Positions 1-7,337 are shown, numbered from the stretch's first letter. The stretch: DNA of 9,550 nt from Planococcaceae bacterium UBA3370 (GCA_002360295.1 DEQI01000288.1:1-9550); one strand, 5' to 3'. The notes: generated by a model from the sequence alone, not told the origin. Made by a program: numbers and translations.

Positions 1-887
1 GCCGCATTCACTTGTTCATCAGCATGGTAGCTACTGCGGACTAGTGGACCTGCTTCACAATGGGAAAAGCCTTTTTCCATTGCAATTTTACGTAACTTAC
101 CAAATTCAAGCGGTGAATAATATTTTTGTACTGTTAAATGATTTTTAGTTGGCTGTAAATATTGACCAATCGTCATAATATCTACATGATTCGCCCGTAA
201 GTCGTCCATTACTTCTACTATTTCGTCCCATGTTTCTCCCAGACCGATCATTAAGGATGATTTTGTCGGAATATCAGGCTGCATTTCCTTTGCACGACGT
301 AAAAACTCAAGTGAACGATCGTATTTTGCTCGAGCACGAACTCTTGGTGTTAAACGGCGCACTGTTTCTATATTATGATTTAAAATATCTGGTTTTGCAT
401 CCATTAGCATACGTAAATTTTCTTCCACCCCTGCTAAATCAGATGGTAATACTTCAATAGATGTAAATGGGTTTTTACGTCGAATGGCACGAACCGTTTC
501 CGCAAAAACACCAGCACCTCCATCTTTTAGATCATCACGTGCTACCATTGTAATCACTACATGTTTTAAGTTCATGATCACTACCGAATCTGCTACACGT
601 TCTGGCTCAGCTAAATCCAGTTCAGTTGGTAACCCGGTTTTAACTGCACAAAATCGGCAGGCACGGGTACAAACTGAACCTAAAATCATCATGGTTGCTG
701 TTCGTCGTTCTCCCCAGCATTCATGAATATTAGGACAGCGTGCTTCTTCACATACAGTATGCAAGTTATTTTCTCGCATTAACTTTTTTAACCCTTTGTA
801 CTCATCATTTGTATTTATTTTAATTTTTAGCCAATCTGGTTTTCGTAAATGCTCTTCTTTATTATTAGTAGGTTTACAAGTTGTCAT
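1..887 (-). CDS. lipA: Lipoyl synthase, 3' end cut by window edge
   Basis: This radical-SAM enzyme inserts two sulfur atoms into the octanoyl chain carried on lipoyl domains or on GcvH, the last step of lipoate assembly, in the cytoplasm. I translated 295 codons from ATG 887. The auxiliary 4Fe-4S cluster motif is seen at Cys46, Cys51 and Cys57, and the radical-SAM CxxxCxxC motif at Cys73, Cys77 and Cys80. Family stretches such as [32 protein letters not shown] and [14 protein letters not shown] follow, and the conserved RSSYHAD near the end supplies the serine ligand of the auxiliary cluster. Only a few C-terminal residues should be missing. The start is fixed by an in-frame TAG shortly upstream; AGGGG at 897-901 lies 9 nt before the ATG. 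The 90-nt gap to yunB contains no clear terminator, so read-through from yunB is possible. No frameshift or internal stop is seen. Confidence 0.96.
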   Translation of the reverse strand, partial: MTTCKPTNNKEEHLRKPDWLKIKINTNDEYKGLKKLMRENNLHTVCEEARCPNIHECWGERRTATMMILGSVCTRACRFCAVKTGLPTELDLAEPERVADSVVIMNLKHVVITMVARDDLKDGGAGVFAETVRAIRRKNPFTSIEVLPSDLAGVEENLRMLMDAKPDILNHNIETVRRLTPRVRARAKYDRSLEFLRRAKEMQPDIPTKSSLMIGLGETWDEIVEVMDDLRANHVDIMTIGQYLQPTKNHLTVQKYYSPLEFGKLRKIAMEKGFSHCEAGPLVRSSYHADEQVNA

Positions 888-977
888 CCTATTTCGCCCC
901 TATCCCTTTGATAAACTTTACTACTTCTGTCAATGTAACATATTCGCTCATCTGCAACAACTAACTTATTTAATCTA

Positions 978-1757
978 CTATTCATCATCTGGAAGTGGCA
1001 CAGGTACTTCTATAGAAGGTTGGGCACCATCTGAACCATTTGTATAAATATGCGGCACTCTTCCACTGACAAGTCCTATTGCTACTGGAATATTTTTCTC
1101 AACGGTTGCTGATTTGCTTGCGAATGGCACAATAATTTGCACATTTACTTCTACATGTAAAATTACTTCTACGATTGCATTATTAATGCCGAAATCTGTA
1201 TGTCTAGTTTCAACATCACTATTTACGTTACCGATAATATGGAAGCGTATTGGTATTTTTGGACCTAAATTCCCCAGGATTGGTAAATTAGCTGCTTGGC
1301 TTAATGGAACAAAAAAAACGATTCCATCACCCGCTTCCATTTTCCCAACGTCATATTCAACATTTTCTAAATTAGGCAAATGCGTCAAGTTCCCTCTTTC
1401 TGCTTGCTCTAAAAACTGTTTGACTAATGTGGTTGTTTCTACTTGGACTTGATTGATGATTTCTGTATTAAATTTTGCAGCAATCATACCATTCGATCCT
1501 TCAGGCATTTCTTCTATTATATCGTTAACATCTAACACACTAGTTGTGCGGGCATTAATGGCATTACTAATAACATAGGAAGCTACTTTTTGTGTTTGTA
1601 CTTCCGCATATTCCAAAAACACAGGCATTAGGCGAGCATTTATAAAATATAAAAATAATATGATGACAATAACAAGGCTAAAAAGAATAATAATGCCGAA
1701 ATTTACTTTCCGCTTTTTTTTCCTAAAAACCATTTTACTTCTTCGACGAGAAAACAC
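978..1757 (-). CDS. yunB: Sporulation membrane protein YunB
   Basis: This is a 259-residue protein of the YunB family. In B. subtilis yunB is a mother-cell (sigma-E) gene needed for efficient sporulation, and its biochemical role is unknown. A basic N-terminus (residues 1-19, rich in Arg and Lys) precedes one membrane segment at about 20-39. It is followed by the family-type stretch INARLMPVFLEYAEVQ and an extracytoplasmic beta-rich domain ending in a Pro/Asp/Glu tail. The start codon is GTG at 1757, placed by AAGGGGG at 1764-1770, which ends 6 nt before it. An internal ATG at residue 9 has no comparable SD. The gene lies 42 nt after the HD-GYP stop, and its SD sits in the 3' arm of a hairpin, so translation from upstream read-through transcripts may be blocked. 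Assignment rests on the fold layout, remembered family motifs and synteny with lipA and yunD-F. Confidence 0.9.
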   Translation of the reverse strand: MFSRRRSKMVFRKKKRKVNFGIIILFSLVIVIILFLYFINARLMPVFLEYAEVQTQKVASYVISNAINARTTSVLDVNDIIEEMPEGSNGMIAAKFNTEIINQVQVETTTLVKQFLEQAERGNLTHLPNLENVEYDVGKMEAGDGIVFFVPLSQAANLPILGNLGPKIPIRFHIIGNVNSDVETRHTDFGINNAIVEVILHVEVNVQIIVPFASKSATVEKNIPVAIGLVSGRVPHIYTNGSDGAQPSIEVPVPLPDDE

Positions 1758-1763
1758 AAAAAT

Positions 1764-1793
1764 CCCCCTTGCCCTACGATATGAGGGAGGGGG
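1764..1793 (-). terminator. GC-rich hairpin over the yunB SD, terminator-like
   Basis: On the minus strand CCCCCT (1793-1788) pairs with AGGGGG (1769-1764). After a 2-nt bulge (1771-1770), CCCT (1787-1784) pairs with AGGG (1775-1772), leaving an 8-nt loop. ATTTTTGTGTTTT follows, so the structure resembles an intrinsic terminator for the HD-GYP transcript. The 3' arm is also the SD of yunB. It could therefore stop transcription, hide the SD, or do both. Pairing is read directly from the sequence; function is inferred. Confidence 0.6.
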
Positions 1794-1803
1794 CTTGGAC
1801 TAT
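1776..1803 (-). promoter_or_regulatory. Possible sigma-E promoter for yunB
   Basis: The minus strand reads ATA (1803-1801), 17 nt, then CATATCGT (1783-1776). This fits the loose sigma-E pattern ATA-N16-18-CATANNNT known from B. subtilis, and yunB is a sigma-E gene there. The -10 lies in the loop of the hairpin, so transcripts would start near 1769-1770 and lack the 5' arm. The weakness is that the leader would be only about 12 nt, putting the SD at the very 5' end. Confidence 0.35.
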
Positions 1804-2900
1804 TCTGTCATGCAATAGTCAGTGACAACTTTTTCTATTTTTATAGTAGGATATTCTATTAAATTTAATTCATATGTAGGATGAATAATAATGCCATTTT
1901 CCTCAAATACTCGAATACATGGACGAGCAGGATCAATGTCATTTTGCCTTGACACAACCGCACGACGGTTATCTGATAATATTAACACTGTACCATTTGG
2001 ATAATGAACTACACTTCTTTTCAAAGCAGCTACAACACTCGGATCAAATAATGTACCGCTGCCCTCTTCTATTATGGCAATACCTTGAGCAGGAAACATT
2101 TTTTCACGATAAACCCGGTTTGAAGTTACTGCATCGAAAACGTCAGCAACACCTATTATTTTAGCAAATGGATGTATTTCCGTATCTACTAAACCGCGCG
2201 GATAACCACTTCCATCTAGTCGTTCATGATGCTGAAATGCACAATGTGCAACAAGCAATGATACCGAATGAAGATTTCTTAATAAATCAAAGCCATAGCG
2301 AGTATGCTGTTTCATTTCTTTATATTCTTCATCTGTTAAACGACCAGGTTTTGTTAATATTTCATTTGGAACTAATAATTTACCGATGTCGTGTAGCATG
2401 GCCCCAATACCAATCAGTCGTAACTCATCATATTTATAACCCATTTCTTTTGCAATAGCTATTGAGTACATGGTCACTTGGAATGAATGAGTGTATAAAT
2501 ATTCATCATAAATATATGTATCCGTCAATAATGTCAATACATCTTCATTTTTTAAAATAGCATCTAACAATCCTTCTACAATATTTCCGATAACTTTTGA
2601 TTGTTGATCGAATACATAAGAAGCCTGATCTCGTTTCACATTCTTGATTGTTGTAAATGACTGTGCAATTTTATTTACTGCTTTATTTCTAACTTCAGGT
2701 TTAATGGTTTCTTCAATTTGAATACCGTTGGATATATTATCATCGATATAGATGTATTGTATTTTTAGCTGTATTAGCCGTCTGATTATTGGCGCAGTAA
2801 CTACTACGTTTTTTTGCAGTAAAGGGTGTCCTGCTTCGTTCCAAATAGTTCGGCCAACAACCATTCCTTCTTTTAAAGAATTAATTGATATGAGTCGCAT
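1800..2900 (-). CDS. HD-GYP domain protein, probable cyclic-di-nucleotide phosphodiesterase
   Basis: This 366-residue cytoplasmic protein has an N-terminal region (1-125) of unassigned type and a complete HD-GYP domain at about 130-290. Visible catalytic and metal-binding residues are His138 (THSF), the HD pair His170-Asp171 in LHDIGK, His199 (KQHT), His224-His225 in QHHERLDGSGYP, and the GYP triplet at 232-234. HD-GYP enzymes hydrolyse cyclic di-GMP or related dinucleotides; the substrate here cannot be read from sequence. A C-terminal extension of about 75 residues (290-366) looks beta-rich and may be a small regulatory domain. No transmembrane or receiver domain is visible. The ATG at 2900 is chosen because the protein opens with the typical MRLISINSLKEGM; GGGG lies 11 nt upstream, a rather long spacing. 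The gene sits between yunD and yunB, where B. subtilis carries yunC, and is followed by a terminator-like hairpin. Confidence 0.93.
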   Translation of the reverse strand: MRLISINSLKEGMVVGRTIWNEAGHPLLQKNVVVTAPIIRRLIQLKIQYIYIDDNISNGIQIEETIKPEVRNKAVNKIAQSFTTIKNVKRDQASYVFDQQSKVIGNIVEGLLDAILKNEDVLTLLTDTYIYDEYLYTHSFQVTMYSIAIAKEMGYKYDELRLIGIGAMLHDIGKLLVPNEILTKPGRLTDEEYKEMKQHTRYGFDLLRNLHSVSLLVAHCAFQHHERLDGSGYPRGLVDTEIHPFAKIIGVADVFDAVTSNRVYREKMFPAQGIAIIEEGSGTLFDPSVVAALKRSVVHYPNGTVLILSDNRRAVVSRQNDIDPARPCIRVFEENGIIIHPTYELNLIEYPTIKIEKVVTDYCMTE

Positions 2901-2938
2901 GTTACATTTTACCCCAATTCTCCAGTTACATTACATAT

Positions 2939-2950
2939 ATTATAATACCA
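2939..2950 (-). promoter_or_regulatory. Possible sigma-A promoter for the HD-GYP gene
   Basis: In the 83-nt gap between yunD and HD-GYP the minus strand carries TGGTATTAT (2950-2942), an extended -10, overlapping a perfect TATAAT (2944-2939). No good -35 lies 16-18 nt upstream. A TTGACG at 2977-2972 is too far away (27 nt). If used, it would be an extended -10 promoter giving HD-GYP expression independent of the yunF-E-D operon. The region is AT-rich, so chance matches are common. Confidence 0.35.
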
Positions 2951-2983
2951 AAGCATCAGTTAGAAAAGGTTCGTCAAGTTTTA

Positions 2984-4345
2984 TCATACAAAAGTCACCT
3001 TTCCATACTGTATTAATATATCTCTTAAAAAAAGTGGTAAGTGATATTCCTTTTTGGCATATTTGAAGGTAGGAAAAAAGTAACCGAACGTGAACATATC
3101 CAACGTTACTAAAGTATAGGTATGTTGTAAATCTACTATTTCATTATTCATAATCAGCTCATGATTTTCGTTTATTGCAAAATTGTACGTTAACATTTTC
3201 CCAAAAACGATTCCTCGAAAACCTAGTCCTTTTAATTGTAAATTAGGCCATTCCTCATTTTTTGACTGCCGGTACACTTCTTTTAATTCCGCACCCGTTA
3301 ACTCCATTACACATAAATTGATTGGGTGCGGTAAAATTCGATGAATATCATACGCAGATACATGTCCTTTTTGTAAATCACCTAACAAAATACCCGCGTT
3401 AAACATGGCACAATCTGCCTTTGTATATTCTAATATCGCTTTAGCGAATAAATCGGAAAGCTGAGAATAATGAAACCATTCTTTATGATACGTACGATAG
3501 ATTGTAAATTCTGTTTTGGATAATTGTGCCTGCGCTTCTATTAATTTATTTTGCAAATAAAATGCTTCATCTTCTGTACTTGGCAATAGAGCATTTTCGA
3601 TTAATGTATCTTTTTTAGTGATTTTGTTGGTAGCATGATCATATTCGATGGTTAAATGACCTGTATAGTGACCAAACTTTCCACCACCTGTTAGTAATAC
3701 CCCATTAACCATTTTCCCTTGTTCAAAAATATGATGTGTATGGGCACCAAAAATAACATCGATTTCTGGGCATTCATTTGCTAATGCTTCATCTTCCGTA
3801 ATGCCTAAATGAGATAAACAAACAATGATATCTACTTGCTCCTTTAACATTTCTACAACTTGAATGATCGCAATGCGAGGCTCTGATACTACCCAATTTA
3901 ATGCTTTATAAAATGCATCATATTGTGCTGTTGCACCCACTACCCCAATTTTTGTTCCATGTTTTGTTGTTAAGATCGTGTACGGCTTAAGCCATGCTGG
4001 ATTTGGACCATTTAACGTTTGGATATTCGCTATGACAACATCAAATTCGGCTTCATCATATAGTGTATATAAATCATCAAATGCTAATGTGATTCCTTCA
4101 TTATTTCCGATCGTTACAACATCATAGGCAGCCTCATTTAGCATGTCAATATTACCTTTACCTACTGTAGCTTCTGTATAAATATTCGAACGGTCAAGAT
4201 GATCACCTATATCAAACAAAAAACTAGGCTCATCCTTTTCCGCTAATAATGTGCGTTGTGTACGAATATAATGCTGCGTACGTGGCCACAACTCAAAATG
4301 ACTATGTACATCATTCGTATGAAAAAAATGAATCTTTTCTCGCAC
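2984..4345 (-). CDS. yunD: 5'-nucleotidase-type metallophosphoesterase, YunD-like
   Basis: This 453-residue protein belongs to the bifunctional UDP-sugar hydrolase/5'-nucleotidase family. The N-terminal calcineurin-like phosphoesterase domain (about 4-235) shows HTNDVHSH with metal ligands Asp12 and His14, GDHLD (Asp48), GNNE (Asn81), SHLG (His179) and GAHTHH (His202, His204). The C-terminal half (about 265-453) matches the substrate-specificity domain, with FNAGILLGDLQKGHVSAYDI. No signal peptide is visible, so it should be cytoplasmic, unlike exported 5'-nucleotidases. The catalytic His of the usual GNH[DE] motif is Asn82. I chose GTG 4345 because AGAAGG (4359-4354) ends 8 nt before it. A GTG three codons upstream overlaps that SD and is unlikely. 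The gene begins 20 nt after the yunE stop and is probably cotranscribed with yunE and yunF. Its physiological substrate is unknown. Confidence 0.92.
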   Translation of the reverse strand: MREKIHFFHTNDVHSHFELWPRTQHYIRTQRTLLAEKDEPSFLFDIGDHLDRSNIYTEATVGKGNIDMLNEAAYDVVTIGNNEGITLAFDDLYTLYDEAEFDVVIANIQTLNGPNPAWLKPYTILTTKHGTKIGVVGATAQYDAFYKALNWVVSEPRIAIIQVVEMLKEQVDIIVCLSHLGITEDEALANECPEIDVIFGAHTHHIFEQGKMVNGVLLTGGGKFGHYTGHLTIEYDHATNKITKKDTLIENALLPSTEDEAFYLQNKLIEAQAQLSKTEFTIYRTYHKEWFHYSQLSDLFAKAILEYTKADCAMFNAGILLGDLQKGHVSAYDIHRILPHPINLCVMELTGAELKEVYRQSKNEEWPNLQLKGLGFRGIVFGKMLTYNFAINENHELIMNNEIVDLQHTYTLVTLDMFTFGYFFPTFKYAKKEYHLPLFLRDILIQYGKVTFV

Positions 4346-4365
4346 AACTAGCACCTTCTCTCAAT

Positions 4366-5187
4366 TTAAAATAACCCATCTATAATTGAACGAACACCTA
4401 ATAATAATAAGATGATTCGTAACATGAATACGAGTGTATCTGATTTCAATTTTTTATTAATCGTTGCACCCAGCTTTGCTCCGATATATGCACCTGGTAT
4501 GACTGGCAATGTATAAAGCCATGGCACATTACCTAAATAAATATGACTTGCCGAATTGACGATTGATGTTAAAAACACTAAAAACATAGACGTCGCAATG
4601 GCAACATGAGGTGGGAATAAAAATAAAATGAGCATAGCCGGTACAATCATTGAGCCCCCGCCTATACCGAATAATCCTGACATACAACCTACTGTAAATG
4701 TTAATAAAAAGGCAAACCAAATCGGATATCCATAGACATACTCTTTTCCATCATTATCTACATATGTCTGTTTTGTCCCATGTTCGACAAACCATTGGAC
4801 TGGCTTTAGTTTATCTCGGATAATTAAAATGATCGCTAAAATAATTAATAATATACCAAAGTATAAATTAAATGATGGCAAATCAAGTCCTTTATTAATC
4901 CAGGCACCAAACATCGTTCCTGGGACACTACCTACAAAGAAAATAAACCCTGTTTTATAATCTACCGTTTTAGATTTCATATGCGTTAACGTTGAAGCTA
5001 ATCCGGTAAAGATCATCATGACTACAGATAATCCAACAACCGTTTGTGGTGTAATGCTAGGGATATACCCTAAATTAATACCAACAAAAAGTGTTGCTGG
5101 CACTAATATTACGCCTCCACCTAGACCTACTAGCGCACCGATTAACCCTGCAATAAGCGCTATGACAAATAGTAAAATGTATTCCAT
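4366..5187 (-). CDS. yunE: TauE/SafE (TSUP) family membrane permease YunE
   Basis: This is a 273-residue integral membrane protein of the TauE/SafE family, whose members move sulfur-containing or organic anions such as sulfite, sulfoacetate or thiosulfate across the membrane. The family's two-repeat layout is clear: repeat one opens with the glycine motif GLGGGVILVP (21-30), repeat two with FGIGGGSMIVP (173-183). About eight hydrophobic segments are seen. A polar cytoplasmic or external loop (about 125-155) with DNDGKEY separates the halves. The ATG at 5187 has GGAG 7 nt upstream. It overlaps the yunF stop by one base (TAATG), a sign of translational coupling. The substrate cannot be deduced. 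A link to yunD or yunF function is suggested only by conserved adjacency. Confidence 0.92.
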   Translation of the reverse strand: MEYILLFVIALIAGLIGALVGLGGGVILVPATLFVGINLGYIPSITPQTVVGLSVVMMIFTGLASTLTHMKSKTVDYKTGFIFFVGSVPGTMFGAWINKGLDLPSFNLYFGILLIILAIILIIRDKLKPVQWFVEHGTKQTYVDNDGKEYVYGYPIWFAFLLTFTVGCMSGLFGIGGGSMIVPAMLILFLFPPHVAIATSMFLVFLTSIVNSASHIYLGNVPWLYTLPVIPGAYIGAKLGATINKKLKSDTLVFMLRIILLLLGVRSIIDGLF

Positions 5188-6044
5188 TACAACTCTCCTT
5201 CAAATAGATTTAATTGTTTTGGCGAAAGACCTTCGTATTGTAGTTGCAACATAGTAAGCAGTTGCTTTGCATTGTTTGCTGCATGACCACCTGAGTTATT
5301 ATTTAATAGTACATACACGTCCCTTCCTTGCGAGCTAAGCTGTTCTATATGTTGTGCTATGTGCTGCAGTTCTTCTTTATTATAGTCATATAAAAAGCGT
5401 ACTCTGCGCCAATTTTCTGCATGGCCTATATTACGCCATCCATGAACATTCCGCCCATGCATTCGAATAAGAACTTTTTTCGCCGTTGCAATAGGTACAA
5501 ACGGTACGGAACCAACCCCTGCTTGCGGTTCGTCACAAATCGTATGAATCAGCTCGTTTTCTTGAAGAAACGCTATTGTTTTTTCCTTCGTATTGTTAGC
5601 GTACCATGTTTGGTTACGAAATTCGATGGCTAACTGAAATGACAGTAACTGTTGTTTTATGTAGCGAATATATTGCACATTTTTTGATGTACAATCAAAC
5701 CAAGGAGGAAATTGCACGAGCACCATAGCTAATTTATTATATTTTTGAAATGTACTGGCACATTGTATGAATGCATTAAACATATCATTGCGCGTTTCAT
5801 AAGGTAAATCATCACGCAAATGCCCTGTCATTCCTTGATAGGCTTTTAAAACGAACGAAAAATTATCCGGCGTATCGTTGCACCATTTCTCAATATGCTC
5901 TGTACGTGGAATCGCATAAAATGATGTATCTACTTCTACTACAGGGAAGTGACCACTATAATCAAATAATTTATCTTTTGCCGACGTGACTTCCGAGTAT
6001 AGCTCTGGATGATCACCCCAGCCTGTTAATCCTATTTGTATCAT
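5187..6044 (-). CDS. yunF: DUF72 family protein YunF
   Basis: This 285-residue cytoplasmic protein belongs to the DUF72 (YecE-like) family, a TIM-barrel group without a firmly assigned reaction. Family landmarks are IGLTGWGDH near the N-terminus, VEVDTSFYAIP (36-46), FVLKAYQGMTGH (64-75), LVQFPPWF, AIEFRNQTWY, the RMHGRN stretch and YVLLNNNSGGHAANNAKQL near the end. Length is normal. Residues 277-281, near the C-terminus, read QLNLF, very close to the bacterial sliding-clamp binding consensus QL[S/D]LF. The ATG at 6044 is preceded by a strong SD, AAGGAGGGG. The final codons contain the SD of yunE, and the stop overlaps the yunE start by one base. It is the first gene of the yunF-E-D set. A minus-strand terminator lies 56 nt upstream, so its promoter should lie within 6045-6100. 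Confidence 0.93.
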   Translation of the reverse strand: MIQIGLTGWGDHPELYSEVTSAKDKLFDYSGHFPVVEVDTSFYAIPRTEHIEKWCNDTPDNFSFVLKAYQGMTGHLRDDLPYETRNDMFNAFIQCASTFQKYNKLAMVLVQFPPWFDCTSKNVQYIRYIKQQLLSFQLAIEFRNQTWYANNTKEKTIAFLQENELIHTICDEPQAGVGSVPFVPIATAKKVLIRMHGRNVHGWRNIGHAENWRRVRFLYDYNKEELQHIAQHIEQLSSQGRDVYVLLNNNSGGHAANNAKQLLTMLQLQYEGLSPKQLNLFEGEL

Positions 6045-6095
6045 CTGCTCCCCTCCTTCATATTATGTTTTTCGGACAACTGTTTGTTACATGAC

Positions 6096-6133
6096 AAAAA
6101 GGTCTCCGAGTATTTTTATTGTACCCGGAAACC
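6096..6133 (-). terminator. Intrinsic terminator, minus strand, upstream of yunF
   Basis: Arms 6133-6122 and 6112-6101 pair over 12 positions on the minus strand, two of them G-U; on the plus strand those two become mismatches. A 9-nt loop and a run of five U follow. It therefore stops minus-strand transcription arriving from the right and insulates yunF. No minus-strand gene ends close to it. The nearest one upstream is the 51-residue ORF at 7072-7227. It resembles the terminator at 7338-7375 in sequence. Confidence 0.78.
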
Positions 6134-6457
6134 CTATGATATCAAGCATTATCATTTTTTATTTTTTTATCGCTTGCTGAACATAATTAGACAACCGTTC
6201 TCATCCTCTTTTACTATTTACATCCTTCTATTCTATTCCTTATAAATATCTAATATTAATGTTCTCTCATTGCTAACATTGTATAACAAGCATATTTTAA
6301 TAGATTATTTATGCCATTAAATCCCCTCGTTCTTTGCTCAGAAGCTAACCTTATGTATCGGACCTATCAATTTAAATTAGCGTTATTCATGTATTAATTA
6401 GATTTTTTTACTCAAACTATCTTTGCATGTAATGCGAATATGAAAGGAAGTGGAATG
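6134..6457. other. Noncoding spacer of about 320 nt before the DUF3231 gene
   Basis: This AT-rich stretch has no ORF with an SD on either strand. It must contain the plus-strand promoter of the DUF3231 gene, but no sigma-A or sporulation-sigma pattern stands out. CATGTATTA at about 6388-6396 is near a sigma-G/K type -10 with one mismatch and has no convincing -35. No tRNA, riboswitch-like structure or repeat was recognised. Confidence 0.5.
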
Positions 6458-6967
6458 ATGGGAATCTTAAGTGGAAATCCTAAAGATGAGCCATTACATT
6501 ATGGTGAAGTGTTTGGAATCTGGACAAATTTGGCAATAGATTATGGCATGATTGCTGGATATCAAACGTTTTACAATCATACCGGGGATGAAGATTTGAG
6601 GAAAATTATAGAAGATATTATCCAAGTGTTACGAGACGAAGTAAAACAGCTAGAAAAGATATTAAAAACGAATGGTATTGGTTTACCTCCTGCTCCTCCT
6701 GAACGTCCTGTAGCAAAAATTGAAGATATACCTCCTGGTGCTAAATTTAATGATCCCGAAATAAGTGCTGCTTTATCAGCGGATATTGCTGCCGGATTAA
6801 TGTCATGTAGTCAAGCTATGGGCATGTCGACAAGGGAAGATATCGCTTTAATGTATGGACAATTTCATATGAATAAAGCTCAACTAGGTGCGAAACTACT
6901 ACGGCTTAACAAATCTAAAGGCTGGCTTGTTCCACCACCATTACATTTAAAATATACTGAAGAGTAA
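6458..6967 (+). CDS. DUF3231 family protein, coat-F/ferritin-like helical fold
   Basis: This protein has 169 residues and is the only plus-strand gene supported here. DUF3231 proteins occur in spore-forming Bacilli in one- or two-domain forms; this is the single-domain form. They are predicted helical bundles related to spore coat protein F and ferritin-like folds. Seen are MGILSGNPK, HYGEVFG (14-20), a long charged helix (44-73), the proline-rich linker LPPAPPERP (76-84), a second bundle with DIAAGL (109-114), QFHMNKA (135-141) and KGWLVPPPLH near the end. Function is unknown; a spore-coat or metal-related role is inference. ATG 6458 is preferred because AAAGGAAG ends 7 nt before it. In-frame ATGs at 6455 and 6440 are alternatives, the latter overlapping the SD region. 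An inverted repeat 12 nt past the stop may end transcription. It is convergent with the acidic ORF at 7072-7227. Confidence 0.88.
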   Translation: MGILSGNPKDEPLHYGEVFGIWTNLAIDYGMIAGYQTFYNHTGDEDLRKIIEDIIQVLRDEVKQLEKILKTNGIGLPPAPPERPVAKIEDIPPGAKFNDPEISAALSADIAAGLMSCSQAMGMSTREDIALMYGQFHMNKAQLGAKLLRLNKSKGWLVPPPLHLKYTEE

Positions 6968-6979
6968 TATCTTGATCTT

Positions 6980-7008
6980 GATGTCCAGAAAGCAAAATTC
7001 TGGACATC
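6980..7008 (+). terminator. Perfect 11-bp inverted repeat after the DUF3231 gene
   Basis: GATGTCCAGAA (6980-6990) pairs perfectly with TTCTGGACATC (6998-7008) around a 7-nt loop, 12 nt after the stop. The downstream sequence TCATGCTCTTTT has only a delayed T tract, so termination on the plus strand may be weak. The minus strand has no T tract at all, so it is unlikely to stop the convergent gene. Confidence 0.55.
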
Positions 7009-7071
7009 TCATGCTCTTTTAAAAGCTATCCTACAAGTAAAAAGAACACTTCACATAATATTGTTAAATAT

Positions 7072-7227
7072 TTATTCAGTTCGTTTATTTTTCTTTACTT
7101 CACTTGTATTATTAAATTGTTCTTTTGTTAGTTCATTTTCTTCACGGATATCTAAATCATCTGGAGTTAGCTCTTCTGCAAATTCTTCGTTTTCTAATTC
7201 TTTTTTAATTTCCTTTTCTTTTGACAT
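7072..7227 (-). CDS. Small acidic protein of unknown function, 51 residues
   Basis: This short ORF is supported by a textbook SD: GGAGG (7240-7236), 8 nt, then ATG 7227. A good promoter lies just upstream. The product is very hydrophilic, with runs of Glu and Lys: MSKEKEIKKELENEEF at the start, an acidic centre ELTPDDLDIREENEL and a basic end KKNKRTE. There is no Cys, Trp or membrane segment, and it is probably helical or disordered. I do not recognise a family. Small charged proteins of this type are common in spore-forming bacilli and some are spore-associated, but that is not shown here. It is bounded upstream by a strong terminator that insulates it from the accessory operon. No terminator follows before the DUF3231 gene, which it faces tail to tail. 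A transcript could run antisense through that gene as far as the terminator at 6096-6133. Confidence 0.72.
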   Translation of the reverse strand: MSKEKEIKKELENEEFAEELTPDDLDIREENELTKEQFNNTSEVKKNKRTE

Positions 7228-7268
7228 GCTTATCACCTCCAATAATTAAATTATCCTTTTGGTTGTAA

Positions 7269-7297
7269 ATTATACTTGTCCTCTATTAGTTACCCAA
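7269..7297 (-). promoter_or_regulatory. Sigma-A-type promoter for the 51-residue gene
   Basis: The minus strand reads TTGGGT (7297-7292), 17 nt, then a perfect TATAAT (7274-7269). The -35 keeps only TTG of TTGACA. The start of transcription should fall near 7262, giving a leader of about 35 nt with the GGAGG SD. It lies between the terminator at 7338-7375 and the gene, as expected for an independent unit. Confidence 0.55.
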
Positions 7298-7337
7298 CTA
7301 TAAAAAATCTTCTGTTTCACTATACATAAAAAGATAC

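Noticed and set aside
230..726. Plus-strand open frames inside lipA
   Set aside because: They are antisense to a well-conserved lipoyl synthase frame and lack SDs.
888..945. TTGACA upstream of lipA as a promoter
   Set aside because: No acceptable -10 lies 16-18 nt downstream on the minus strand.
4346..4354. Upstream GTG start for yunD
   Set aside because: It overlaps the AGAAGG SD that is ideally placed for GTG 4345.
6062..6090. GTAACA-N17-CATAAT as a yunF promoter
   Set aside because: The start point would fall at the SD, leaving almost no leader. The match is moderate in an AT-rich stretch, so it is not listed as a feature.
6036..6245. Plus-strand open frame over the yunF upstream region
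   Set aside because: It runs through the terminator hairpin, has no SD, and gives a low-complexity Phe/Tyr/Leu-rich translation typical of AT-rich noncoding DNA.
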